The translations under genes and the position numbers were made by a program. Below, piece by piece: positions 29,444-37,071 of a stretch of 58,229 nucleotides of DNA. How positions within the stretch are numbered: position 1 is the first letter of the stretch; each line of letters begins with the position of its first letter. The stretch comes from Dietzia cinnamea NBRC 102147 (GTDB lineage Bacteria > Actinomycetota > Actinomycetes > Mycobacteriales > Mycobacteriaceae), in the NCBI RefSeq assembly GCF_001571065.1, contig NZ_BCSW01000018.1, positions 1-58,229 of the forward strand. The letters run 5' to 3'. The notes beneath the pieces are model-generated. The model saw only the letters and a program-made list of their open reading frames with translations. It had not been told where the DNA came from and made no database searches.

Positions 29444-30085
29444 CTAGCCGGTACGGCGTGAGGCGCGGGCCCGGCGGCGAGCGGCGAGCTCGTCCTCCAC
29501 GGGCGCGACGATGTCGTCCTCGGTCACCGTCTCCGCGGGGAACTCGGAGATCGAGCCGGCGAGCTCACGCATCGCGCCGCCGATCCCGATGCCGAACACC
29601 CCCTGGCCGCCCTGGAGCAGGTCGAAGACCTCCTCCTTGGACGTGCACTCGAATACGGTCCGGCCGTCGGAGAACAGGGTGATGGTGGCCAGGTCCTCCA
29701 CACCCCGCGACCTGATCTGATCGACGGCCTTGCGGATGTTCTGCAGGGAGATCCCGGTGTCCAGCAGCTGCTTGACGATCTTGAGGACCAGGATGTCCTT
29801 GAACGAGTAGAGGCGCTGGCTGCCCGATCCGGCGGCGTTCCGGATCGACGGCACGACGAGGTCGGTGCGTGCCCAGTAGTCGAGCTGACGGTAGGTGATA
29901 CCGGCGATCTGGCACGCGATGGGCACCCGGTACCCGCTGGTGCCGTCCGGGATCCCGTCGTCGGGGAACAGTCCGGGCTGCACCTCGTCGAAGGACGCCT
30001 GCGTCCCCTCGACGGCGTCACCGAAGAGGCTCGGCGTGTTCGGTACGGCGTCGGACGGCTCCGAGACCCGGGTGTGGTCGGCCAC
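29444..30085 (-). CDS. MerR family regulator (Rv1830-like)
   Basis: A 213-residue MerR regulator. The N-terminus is polar, then the winged helix starts at YRVPIACQIAGITYRQLDYWARTDLVVPS, followed by YSFKDILVLKIVKQLLDTGISLQNIRKAV and a domain with LFSDGRTVFECTSKEEVFDLLQGGQGVF. GTG 30085 follows GAGGGAG by five bases. In M. tuberculosis the equivalent gene (Rv1830) keeps the same place next to gcvB (gcvP). A MerR-type palindrome lies upstream, suggesting autoregulation. Confidence 0.85.
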   Translation of the reverse strand: MADHTRVSEPSDAVPNTPSLFGDAVEGTQASFDEVQPGLFPDDGIPDGTSGYRVPIACQIAGITYRQLDYWARTDLVVPSIRNAAGSGSQRLYSFKDILVLKIVKQLLDTGISLQNIRKAVDQIRSRGVEDLATITLFSDGRTVFECTSKEEVFDLLQGGQGVFGIGIGGAMRELAGSISEFPAETVTEDDIVAPVEDELAARRRARASRRTG

Positions 30086-30244
30086 GATTGCTCCCTCAAG
30101 CTGCGGGTGCCGCCTCGTTCGGGGCGGCACGGTACCGGGACGAGACCCGGATCCTGGACGCGTGAACACCATCGGTGTAGTTCACTGGGGGCAACGCTAT
30201 GCCCGCCGCGGTCCACTATCAATAGGACACGCGGTAAACCTCAA

Positions 30245-30263
30245 CCTCAAGTTGAACTTTAGG
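30245..30263. promoter_or_regulatory. 19-bp near-perfect palindrome, MerR-type operator candidate
   Basis: CCTCAAGTTGAACTTTAGG reads the same on both strands apart from one mismatched pair and the central base. A further ACCTCA half-site flanks it on the left. A promoter-like TTGAGG at 30239-30244 (minus strand) with GATAGT about 18 bases downstream would place the palindrome against the -35 region of the MerR gene that begins at 30085. The local AT content is unusually high for this genome. Confidence 0.6.
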
Positions 30264-30322
30264 CTCATTCGTCACCTGCGAGTTGGTGCAGCAGTGACTG
30301 GAGGGACCGCCGAATCCGCTGC

Positions 30323-30835
30323 TCAGGAGGTGGATCCGCCGGGATTCTCGGCCGGCCCGCCGCCTCCGAGGAAGTCGTCCGGGCTCACCTGGTCCAGGAA
30401 CTCACGGAAGGCCTCGACCTCTTCCTCGCCCTGCTCGACGAGCGAGATGCCGACCTCGTCGAGCACCTCGGGACTGACCAGGACGGGCGAGGCCGTGCGG
30501 AGCGCGACAGCGACCGCGTCGGACGGGCGCGCCGACACACGGGTGTTCGCGAACACCAGTTCCGCGAAGAACGTCCCCTCCGACACCCCGATGATCTCGA
30601 CCTTCTCCAGAGGGTGGGAGAACGTCTCGAGAAGCGTGGCCAGCAGGTCGTGGGTCAACGGCCTGCTCGGCTGGACCCCCTGCTGCTGGAGACTGATCGC
30701 CGCGGCCTCGGACGCGCCGATCCAGATCGGCACGTACCGCCCACCGTCCTTCTCGTGCAGGATCAGTACGGGCGCGTACTCCGGCTCCTCGAAACGGATA
30801 CCGACGACGTCGACCTCTCGCATGTTCTTCCCCAT
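30323..30835 (-). CDS. Bifunctional nuclease family protein (DUF151, Rv1829-like)
   Basis: A 170-residue DUF151 protein, related to Arabidopsis bifunctional nuclease and Thermotoga TM0160. Family blocks: REVDVVGIRFEEP, the substrate-pocket-like PIWIGASEAAAISLQQQGVQPSRPLTHDLL, and NTRVSARPSDAVAVALR. The tail is Gly/Pro-rich. Either ATG 30835 or ATG 30823 could be the start; GGCGGAG precedes the former. It is flanked by the two MerR genes in the order conserved in mycobacteria. The biochemical role is unproven in actinobacteria. Confidence 0.83.
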   Translation of the reverse strand: MGKNMREVDVVGIRFEEPEYAPVLILHEKDGGRYVPIWIGASEAAAISLQQQGVQPSRPLTHDLLATLLETFSHPLEKVEIIGVSEGTFFAELVFANTRVSARPSDAVAVALRTASPVLVSPEVLDEVGISLVEQGEEEVEAFREFLDQVSPDDFLGGGGPAENPGGSTS

Positions 30836-30902
30836 GTTCTCCGCCTCTCCCACGTCACCAGCGTAGCCCTGATCCGGTTCGGCGCGAGCGGACGCGGGGC
30901 CC

Positions 30903-31640
30903 TCAGGGCTCCAGTGCGTGCCTCACGGCCACGGTCACCAGGGTCGAGTGCAACGACACCGACAGTGCGGCGATCTCCCGCGCCAGCTCGGCGGCCCGGT
31001 CCCGGGCGTCCGCGTCGCCCTGGCGGGCTACCGGGCCGGCGATCTGGGTGATCAGCCCGGTCTGACGATCGGCCGCGGTCCTGAAGCTCCGCAGGTGGCG
31101 TACGTCCACCCCGTGGGTGGCGAGATCGTGCGCGGTGCGGGCGATGAGGACCGCCTCGGGATCATAGAACCCACCGGGCCCCGCGGCGATCAGGCCGGCG
31201 TCGACGAGAGCGTCCACGAGCCCGGCGTCGACGCCGGACTGTTCGATGACGTTCTCCCGGGTGAGACGCTTGACGGTGTCGCTGCGGAAATCGTCCGGCG
31301 TCGACCCGGGCACGCCGTCTGCGCCGGGCCGCGGCCGGAGCGCCGTGGTCGACCCGTCGGCGATCGCCGCGTCGAGGGCGTCGAGCTCCTGGCGGATCAC
31401 CTTCAACGGCAGGTACCTGTCGCGCTGGGCGGTCAGGACGTACCGCAGGCGCTCCCGATCCTCGACGCTGAAGCGCCGGTAACCGCTCGCCGTGCGCTCA
31501 GGGGTGACCAGCCCCTCGTTCTCGAGGAACCGGACCTTCGACACCGTGAGGTCCGGGAACTCCGGACTCAGAAGTGCGATGACACCTCCGATGGAGAGGA
31601 ACTCCTCCTCTTTCGGGGCGCCCTGTCCGGCGGCTGTCAC
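30903..31640 (-). CDS. ftsR: MerR family regulator FtsR-like (Rv1828-like)
   Basis: A 245-residue MerR regulator. The winged helix is FLSIGGVIALLSPEFPDLTV-SKVRFLENEGLVTPERTASGYRRFS (residues ~14-60), followed by a helical dimer and a C-terminal effector-like domain with FYDPEAVLIARTAHDLATHGVDVRHLRSF. The equivalent corynebacterial protein, FtsR, activates ftsZ. GTG 31640 is inside a GTGA overlap with garA, so both are made from the same mRNA. Assignment to FtsR rests on the gene order next to garA. Confidence 0.8.
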   Translation of the reverse strand: MTAAGQGAPKEEEFLSIGGVIALLSPEFPDLTVSKVRFLENEGLVTPERTASGYRRFSVEDRERLRYVLTAQRDRYLPLKVIRQELDALDAAIADGSTTALRPRPGADGVPGSTPDDFRSDTVKRLTRENVIEQSGVDAGLVDALVDAGLIAAGPGGFYDPEAVLIARTAHDLATHGVDVRHLRSFRTAADRQTGLITQIAGPVARQGDADARDRAAELAREIAALSVSLHSTLVTVAVRHALEP

Positions 31641-32074
31641 TGCCCGGGCGTACCCGTCAGGAACACCAGGCGGAACTTGCCGATCTGGACCTCGTCACCA
31701 TTGGACAGCGACGCGGAGTCGACGGGCTCACGGTTGACATAGGTGCCGTTGAGCGAGCCCACGTCGACGACGGTGAAGGTCTCGCCCTCACTGCGGAACT
31801 CCGCATGCCGACGGCTCACGGTCACGTCATCGAGGAAGATGTCGCTGTCCGGATGACGACCGGCGGAGGTGGTGCTCTGGTCGAGAAGGAACCGCGAACC
31901 CGCGTTGGGGCCGCGCTTGACGACGAGCAGGGCCTGCCCCTCGGGGAGACCCTCGACACCCGTCACCGCGGAATCGGACTGCGCCGACTGCTGATCGGAC
32001 TCGTTGAGGAGTTCGGCACGGAACACGGAGGTGGTCTCGGCGGTCGCCTCGGGCATGTTCTTGTTCTCGGTCAC
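31637..32074 (-). CDS. garA: FHA-domain glutamate metabolism regulator GarA/OdhI
   Basis: Small phospho-controlled inhibitor of 2-oxoglutarate dehydrogenase and glutamate dehydrogenase, 145 residues. The N-terminal phospho-site ETTSVFRAE (Thr14/Thr15; targets of PknG and PknB in relatives) is intact. The FHA domain has LLVVKRGPNAGSRFLLDQ, GRHPDSDIFLDDVTVSRRHAEF and VGSLNGTYVNREPV, nearly identical to M. tuberculosis GarA. GTG start with GAGGAG upstream. It overlaps the FtsR-like gene by four bases. Confidence 0.96.
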   Translation of the reverse strand: MTENKNMPEATAETTSVFRAELLNESDQQSAQSDSAVTGVEGLPEGQALLVVKRGPNAGSRFLLDQSTTSAGRHPDSDIFLDDVTVSRRHAEFRSEGETFTVVDVGSLNGTYVNREPVDSASLSNGDEVQIGKFRLVFLTGTPGQ

Positions 32075-32092
32075 GTTGGTCTCTCCTCGTCC

Positions 32093-32110
32093 GAGCCCGT
32101 CAGCGGGCTC
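32093..32110 (-). promoter_or_regulatory. Hairpin in the garA leader
   Basis: A perfect 7-bp stem GAGCCCG/CGGGCTC with a four-base loop sits just upstream of the garA ribosome-binding site. Further upstream, TAGAAT (32128-32133, minus strand) is a -10-like element for garA; the -35 is weak. The hairpin could affect translation; this is a guess. Confidence 0.35.
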
Positions 32111-32178
32111 ACCGTACGGTGCAGTTGATTCTATGTCGGAGTCGTCGCCCGCGGGGTCCGGGGGCGTCGGCGATCCGC

Positions 32179-32583
32179 TCAGCTCTCCGTGATCTTCGCG
32201 TACCCGTCGGAGTCCAGCGTCTGCTCGAGCTGGGCCTCAAGGTCCTCGATATCGGCGATCTCGAGAACGACGATCCATCCCTCCCCGTACGGGTCGGAGT
32301 TGACCAGCTCGGGGGACGTCTCGAGCGCGGTGTTCACCTCGACGACCTTGCCGCTGAGCGGCGCGTACAGGTCGGAGACGCTCTTGGGTGACTCGACCTC
32401 GCCGAACGGCTCACCCGACTCCGTCTCGCCCCCGACGTCGGGCAGCTGGACGAACACGATGTCGCCGAGCTTCGACTGCGCGTACTCGGTGATGCCGATA
32501 CGCACCCGCGTGTCCGACACCCGTTCCACCCACTCGTGCTCATCGGTGTACCGGAGCTGGTCGGGGATGTTCTGATCGCTCAC
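32179..32583 (-). CDS. gcvH: Glycine cleavage system H protein
   Basis: Lipoyl carrier of the glycine cleavage system, 134 residues. The lipoylated lysine is Lys67 in EVESPKSVSDLYAP, with the typical HEWV and GITEYAQSKLGDIVFVQLP flanking strands. GTG 32583 starts VSDQNIPDQLRYTDEHEW. It lies 104 bases upstream of garA and 47 bases downstream of the phosphatidyltransferase gene. It is separated from gcvP by garA, two MerR genes and the DUF151 gene, and no riboswitch was found next to it. Confidence 0.95.
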   Translation of the reverse strand: MSDQNIPDQLRYTDEHEWVERVSDTRVRIGITEYAQSKLGDIVFVQLPDVGGETESGEPFGEVESPKSVSDLYAPLSGKVVEVNTALETSPELVNSDPYGEGWIVVLEIADIEDLEAQLEQTLDSDGYAKITES

Positions 32584-32630
32584 TGACGCGCCCTTCTCGA
32601 GTGGCTCACTACGAATTCCATCTGGCGACA

Positions 32631-33395
32631 TTACACACCGTCGCGCCCGCCCACAGCAGCCGATCGAGCCCGGCGGAGGGGAACCGCGCGGACGATGTTC
32701 AGTGCCTGCCACAGGTAGATGCCACCGCTCCAGACGTACAGACCGACACCCCAGTAGAGGCATGCCTCGCCGATGATCTGGAACCCCTCGCCGCCGGGCG
32801 CGTCCGCGTAGCCGGCCAGCAGCAAGGGGAACGACCAGAACAGCGCGAACGTCGCCGCCTTGCCGAGGTACGTGACCTCCGGGTCGAGGCCGCGCCGGCG
32901 GTAGACCGGCAGGGTGGTCACCAGCAGCAGGTCGCGGGCGACGAGCACGACGACGATCCACGCGGGGATGAAACCCGCCAGCGCGAACGTGACCGGAACC
33001 GCCGCCACGAGGATCCGGTCGGCGATGGGGTCGAGCCGCTCCCCCCACGTCGAGCGCATGTTCCACAGTCGCGCGATCTTGCCGTCCAGCCAGTCCGAGA
33101 CGACCAGGACGCCGAGGAGCCACAGCGCCAGCATCGCGTCGTCCCACACGAGGATGCTGACGATCAGCACGGGGATGAGGGCGATCCGACCCAGCGAGAT
33201 CGCGTTGGGCAGGGTCCAGAAGCGGTCGCTGACCCGCGGGTCGCGCGATGGGCTCTCGGGCCCCAGGCCGGGCGGGACCGCCGCGGACAGATGCCCGCCC
33301 CGCGGTGGCGGGATGCGGGCGCCCAGAACCCGAGCCTCGCCGGTTCGCCACTCCCTCAGGTCGGTCTCGCGCCCTCCCTCGCGTGCCGCACTCAT
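32631..33395 (-). CDS. CDP-alcohol phosphatidyltransferase (PgsA-like)
   Basis: Integral membrane phospholipid synthase of 254 residues. The full family signature D-G-x2-A-R-x8-G-x3-D-x3-D is present as Asp104-Gly105, Ala108-Arg109, Gly118, Asp122 and Asp126. About six hydrophobic helices follow (residues ~62-100, 128-165 and 185-235). The N-terminal ~57 residues are Arg/Pro-rich, unlike the short N-terminus of PgsA2 (Rv1822), but no later start codon fits. Its ATG overlaps the secA2 stop (ATGA). Confidence 0.87.
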   Translation of the reverse strand: MSAAREGGRETDLREWRTGEARVLGARIPPPRGGHLSAAVPPGLGPESPSRDPRVSDRFWTLPNAISLGRIALIPVLIVSILVWDDAMLALWLLGVLVVSDWLDGKIARLWNMRSTWGERLDPIADRILVAAVPVTFALAGFIPAWIVVVLVARDLLLVTTLPVYRRRGLDPEVTYLGKAATFALFWSFPLLLAGYADAPGGEGFQIIGEACLYWGVGLYVWSGGIYLWQALNIVRAVPLRRARSAAVGGRDGV

Positions 33396-35689
33396 CGGAA
33401 CGTCGACATCATCCCGGAGAAGACGCTACCGCCGGCAGCCATCGGGTTGTCGTGCACCATGTACGTCCAGGTCGACGTGGGGCGCGCCATGGAATTGGCC
33501 TCCAGATCGACTCCGTCGGCAGTGAACTCGATCTCCGCGAACGTGGCCTCCGACTCGCGGACCGCGTCTGCCGCGAGATCGCGGAAGTGGTCGATCGCGA
33601 TGCGGTGGAATTCGTCGAGGGGGTTCTCCCGGCCGAGGGCGCGGAGGTGGATCGACTCGCGGACGTCGGTCATCGTCTCCAGGTGACGAGCCCAGCCACG
33701 GTCGAGGTGCCACAGCATGATCTCGCGGCACCCCCGGACCACCGCGTCGCGTCCGTGTGCCTCCACCAGCCGCGCACTCCGCTCGGGATCATGCGCGGTG
33801 AGCTCCTCGAACGCCTTCTCCGTGCGGAGCAGAGCGCTCCTGCGCTCGGCGAGGATCTCGCGCTGCTCGGCGAGGAGCCGACTGTACCGCCAGGTGTTGG
33901 CGTGGATCTCCAGCATCTGCCCCTCGGTGACCCGCTGCGCGTGGTCGACGGCGTCCCGCCCCCGATTGCCCTTGAGCAGCCCGGTGATCCTGTCGTGGGC
34001 GGTGGGGATCTTCTCCGGCTCGAGCGCCGACGTCACCACCGGATCGTCCATCGCTGCGAAGAAGACAGAACTGCCCGGATCGCCCTGACGCCCGGCCCGG
34101 CCCCGCAGTTGGTTGTCCAGCCGCTCGGTGCGGTGCCGGCCCGTGCCCACGACGTGGAGTCCGCCGAGCGCGACGACCTCGTCGCGCCGGGCCTCGTCGG
34201 ATCCGCCGAGCCGGATGTCCGTCCCGCGGCCGGCCATCTGCGTGGAGACGGTGACGTGCCCGACGTCGCCGGCCTCCGCGATGATGGACGCCTCCTCCTC
34301 GTCGTTCTTGGCGTTGAGAACCGAGCACCGGACGCCCTTTTCCGCGAGCCGGGCTGCCAACGCCTCGGACTCGGCCACGTCGTGGGTGCCGACCAGCACC
34401 GGCTGCCCGGTGGCGTGGACGGCGGCGATGTGCTCGACCAGCGCGCGGTTCTTGCTGTCGTTGTCGATGTAGGTGCGGTCGGCTTCGTCGACACGGATGT
34501 TGGGCGTGTTCGGCTCGATCTGGGACACCCCGAGGGAGTAGAACTCGCGCAGCTGCGCACCTGCGGCCAGCGCGGTGCCGGTCATGCCGCACACCTTGTC
34601 ATATCGGCCGATGAACGCCTGGACCGTGAGGCTGTCGAGGATCTGTCCCGCCTCGGAGACCGCGACGCCCTCCTTGGCCTCCACCGCGGCCTGGAGCCCG
34701 TCCGGCCATCGCTGGAGTTCGGCCACGCGTCCACGGGAGGCGTTGACGAGCTGGACCCGGCCCTCGCGGACGATGTAGTCGACGTCCCTGCGCAACAGGA
34801 AGCACGCGTGCAGGGCGACGTTGACCTGGACCAGGGTCGTGCCGACGTGGTCGGCGTCGTAGAGGTCCTCGATCCCGAGTTCGGTTTCGATGGCCTCCGC
34901 CCCGTCGTCGGTGAGGAAGATGTTGCGACGCTCTGAATCCGTCTCGTAGTGGCGGCCGGGTCGTAGCTTCCGCACCGCCGCCAGGACCTCCCCCGTCGGC
35001 GCCTCACCGGACGTGGATCCCGCGAGCACCAGGGGAACCAACGCCTCGTCGACCAGGACGGAGTCCGCCTCGTCCACGAGGGCGACGTCGGTGGTCGGCG
35101 AGATGAGGTCGGCGGGATCGGTCACGAGTTGCTCGCGCAGGACGTCGAACCCGATCTCGGACACCGAACCGTAGGTGATGTCGCAGGCGTAGGCCGCGCG
35201 GCGCTCGTCACGCGTCGACGACTCCGTGACGTGGCCGACCGACAGGCCCAGCAGCTCGAGCATCGGTCCCATCCACCGGGCGTCGCGGGCCGCGAGGTAG
35301 TCGTTGACCGAGATGACGTGGACGGTGTGTCCCTGCAGTGCGTACCCGGCCGCCGCCACGGCGCCGGACAGCGTCTTGCCCTCGCCCGTGGCCATCTCCA
35401 CGACGTCGCCGGCGAACATCCGGAGAGCGCCCTGGAGCTGTACGTCGAACGGGCGTAGGCCGACGGCCCGGCCGGCCGCCTCCCTCGCCAGGGCGAGGAA
35501 CCGCGCGAGATCCTCCGGCGCATCACCGAAGAGGCGCAGGCCGTGGGCGGCGTCCGCGAACTCGCCGTCGTCGAGTCCCGCCGCCCAGTCGTCCAACCCG
35601 TGCGAGGCCTCGACCGCGCTCTGGGCGCGCGACGTGTCGCGTCCCTGGGTGGAGCCCATCAGCTTCCAGAAGCGGTTGGCCAGTCCCAC
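33392..35689 (-). CDS. secA2: Accessory preprotein translocase ATPase SecA2
   Basis: Export motor for a subset of proteins, 765 residues, shorter than SecA1. Walker A is [11 protein letters not shown] (99-109) and Walker [15 protein letters not shown]. The DEAD-like second nucleotide-binding fold has [10 protein letters not shown] and [13 protein letters not shown]. The C-terminal zinc-binding tail of SecA1 is absent, as expected. Start ATG/GTG at 35689 gives [13 protein letters not shown]. It is followed, overlapping, by the phosphatidyltransferase gene, as in mycobacteria (Rv1821-Rv1822). Confidence 0.93.
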   Translation of the reverse strand: MGLANRFWKLMGSTQGRDTSRAQSAVEASHGLDDWAAGLDDGEFADAAHGLRLFGDAPEDLARFLALAREAAGRAVGLRPFDVQLQGALRMFAGDVVEMATGEGKTLSGAVAAAGYALQGHTVHVISVNDYLAARDARWMGPMLELLGLSVGHVTESSTRDERRAAYACDITYGSVSEIGFDVLREQLVTDPADLISPTTDVALVDEADSVLVDEALVPLVLAGSTSGEAPTGEVLAAVRKLRPGRHYETDSERRNIFLTDDGAEAIETELGIEDLYDADHVGTTLVQVNVALHACFLLRRDVDYIVREGRVQLVNASRGRVAELQRWPDGLQAAVEAKEGVAVSEAGQILDSLTVQAFIGRYDKVCGMTGTALAAGAQLREFYSLGVSQIEPNTPNIRVDEADRTYIDNDSKNRALVEHIAAVHATGQPVLVGTHDVAESEALAARLAEKGVRCSVLNAKNDEEEASIIAEAGDVGHVTVSTQMAGRGTDIRLGGSDEARRDEVVALGGLHVVGTGRHRTERLDNQLRGRAGRQGDPGSSVFFAAMDDPVVTSALEPEKIPTAHDRITGLLKGNRGRDAVDHAQRVTEGQMLEIHANTWRYSRLLAEQREILAERRSALLRTEKAFEELTAHDPERSARLVEAHGRDAVVRGCREIMLWHLDRGWARHLETMTDVRESIHLRALGRENPLDEFHRIAIDHFRDLAADAVRESEATFAEIEFTADGVDLEANSMARPTSTWTYMVHDNPMAAGGSVFSGMMSTFR

Positions 35690-35776
35690 GCGTGGAGTCC
35701 TTCCCGGTCACGAACAGTTGCCCCCACCGTACGCAGGGCCCGGCACCGTCGGGGCCGCGGCCCGCCGGTCGCCGCA

Positions 35777-36916
35777 TCAGCGATCGGGGTCGATCTGCCC
35801 CCGTAGTCGGCGCATGGCCTCGGTCGAGAGCATCCGGTCCCCCGCGCGCGCCGCGAGGTGCTCGGCCGCGAGGTCGGCGGGCGTCGGGCGGTGGGCTGCG
35901 GTCGGGGGCCGGACGCCGTTGTCGCGGGCGATTCCGGCGAGCCTCTCCGCCTCGGCCACCGCGGTCTCGGCGCGGGTCTCCACCGACTCGACGAGCTCAC
36001 GGAACGCGACCGCGCGATCGACCACCTCGGCCCACACTCCGTCGATGGAGGCGCCGAGTCCGGTCAGCGTGGTGAAGCCGTCGCGAGCCGGAGGCACACC
36101 CGCCGAGGCGGAGGCCTCGCGCAGTCGGCACAGATCACCCGCGAGTCCCACGACCTCGGTCTCGGCGTCGAACTGCAGGCGGATCTCCTCCACCGCGCGT
36201 CCGCCCCGGCCGTACGCCCGTTGTAGCCGGTCGTAGAGCCCGCCCACCTCCATCAACATCGCGGTGTACATCTCCGGGATCCGGCGACGGTCCGCGCGGA
36301 TCCGTGGCAGCGACGGTAGCGACGCGACTGCGTTCTGCACGCGCTGCGGCAGCACCACCCGGCCCATCTCGCGCTGGCCGTAGGCCGCGGCGACCGTGCC
36401 CAGTTCGCCGAGCGTTCGGGGCACCAGGGGCACCGGCGCCATGGTCGGCGTCGAGGCCAGCGCGTCGAAGAGCCGCCCGCGGTCATCGGTGTCCAGATGC
36501 ACGCCGCGGCGGCGGTCGGCGCGGATGTCCTTGACCCGGAACGCCCACACCCCGGTCCCCCGGGTGAAGCCCGTGCGCATCACCAGGTATCTGCGGTCGA
36601 GGTCGGCCAGGCGGGTGCGGAGGGCCATCCGCAGCATCGACGGCGCGGGGCTGTCGATCGTCCTCCTCAGATCGTGCCGTTGCTCCTCGATGATGCGCAC
36701 CTGGTGGAAACCACCGACCGTGGGGAACGGGAGGTTGCGGTGGAGCCGGGCCAGCACCACATCGCAGATCCGCGGTTCGACGAGGCCGCAGGCGACGAGC
36801 AACGCCGACCGGTCGGACAGCTCGGCGACCGGTGGTCGGCCCTCGCCCCGGCACATGAGGTCGACATCGGACACGATCCGGTCCCGTGCGGTCCGTGGCC
36901 CGCGCTCATCCGCCAT
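35777..36916 (-). CDS. Hypothetical protein upstream of secA2, unrecognised
   Basis: A 379-residue soluble, strongly helical, Arg-rich protein. The C-terminal half looks like coiled coil (RAVAFRELVESVETRAETAV-AEAERL) and ends with a basic segment. No enzymatic motif or signal peptide is visible. ATG 36916 follows GAGGAGGGGCAC. An 87-base gap separates it from secA2, so cotranscription is plausible. Its place beside SecA2 makes an export-related role conceivable, but that is inference. Confidence 0.7.
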   Translation of the reverse strand: MADERGPRTARDRIVSDVDLMCRGEGRPPVAELSDRSALLVACGLVEPRICDVVLARLHRNLPFPTVGGFHQVRIIEEQRHDLRRTIDSPAPSMLRMALRTRLADLDRRYLVMRTGFTRGTGVWAFRVKDIRADRRRGVHLDTDDRGRLFDALASTPTMAPVPLVPRTLGELGTVAAAYGQREMGRVVLPQRVQNAVASLPSLPRIRADRRRIPEMYTAMLMEVGGLYDRLQRAYGRGGRAVEEIRLQFDAETEVVGLAGDLCRLREASASAGVPPARDGFTTLTGLGASIDGVWAEVVDRAVAFRELVESVETRAETAVAEAERLAGIARDNGVRPPTAAHRPTPADLAAEHLAARAGDRMLSTEAMRRLRGQIDPDR

Positions 36917-36974
36917 GTGCCCCTCCTCGCCCGTGTCCACTCTGTCGGCCCGCCTTCATCGGGGTACAACGGTC

Positions 36975-37060
36975 GGGCCGCGCCCCGTGTTCCCCCGCGG
37001 GCCACGCCCCGTGTTCCCCCGCGGGCCGCGCACCGTGTTCCCCCGCGGGCCGCGCACCGG
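36975..37060. repeat. 24-bp tandem repeat, about 3.6 copies
   Basis: A 24-bp unit runs three times from 36975 to 37046, with a partial fourth copy to 37060 that ends before the spermidine-synthase-like gene's stop. Copies differ at two positions. Each unit contains CGTGTTCCCCCGC and can pair with neighbours through GGGCC and GCCCG-like segments. It lies between the stop of the spermidine-synthase-like gene and the start of the gene at 36916, so it is both the 3' UTR of one and the upstream region of the other. Confidence 0.85.
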
Positions 37061-37071
37061 CGCCGCGTCGG

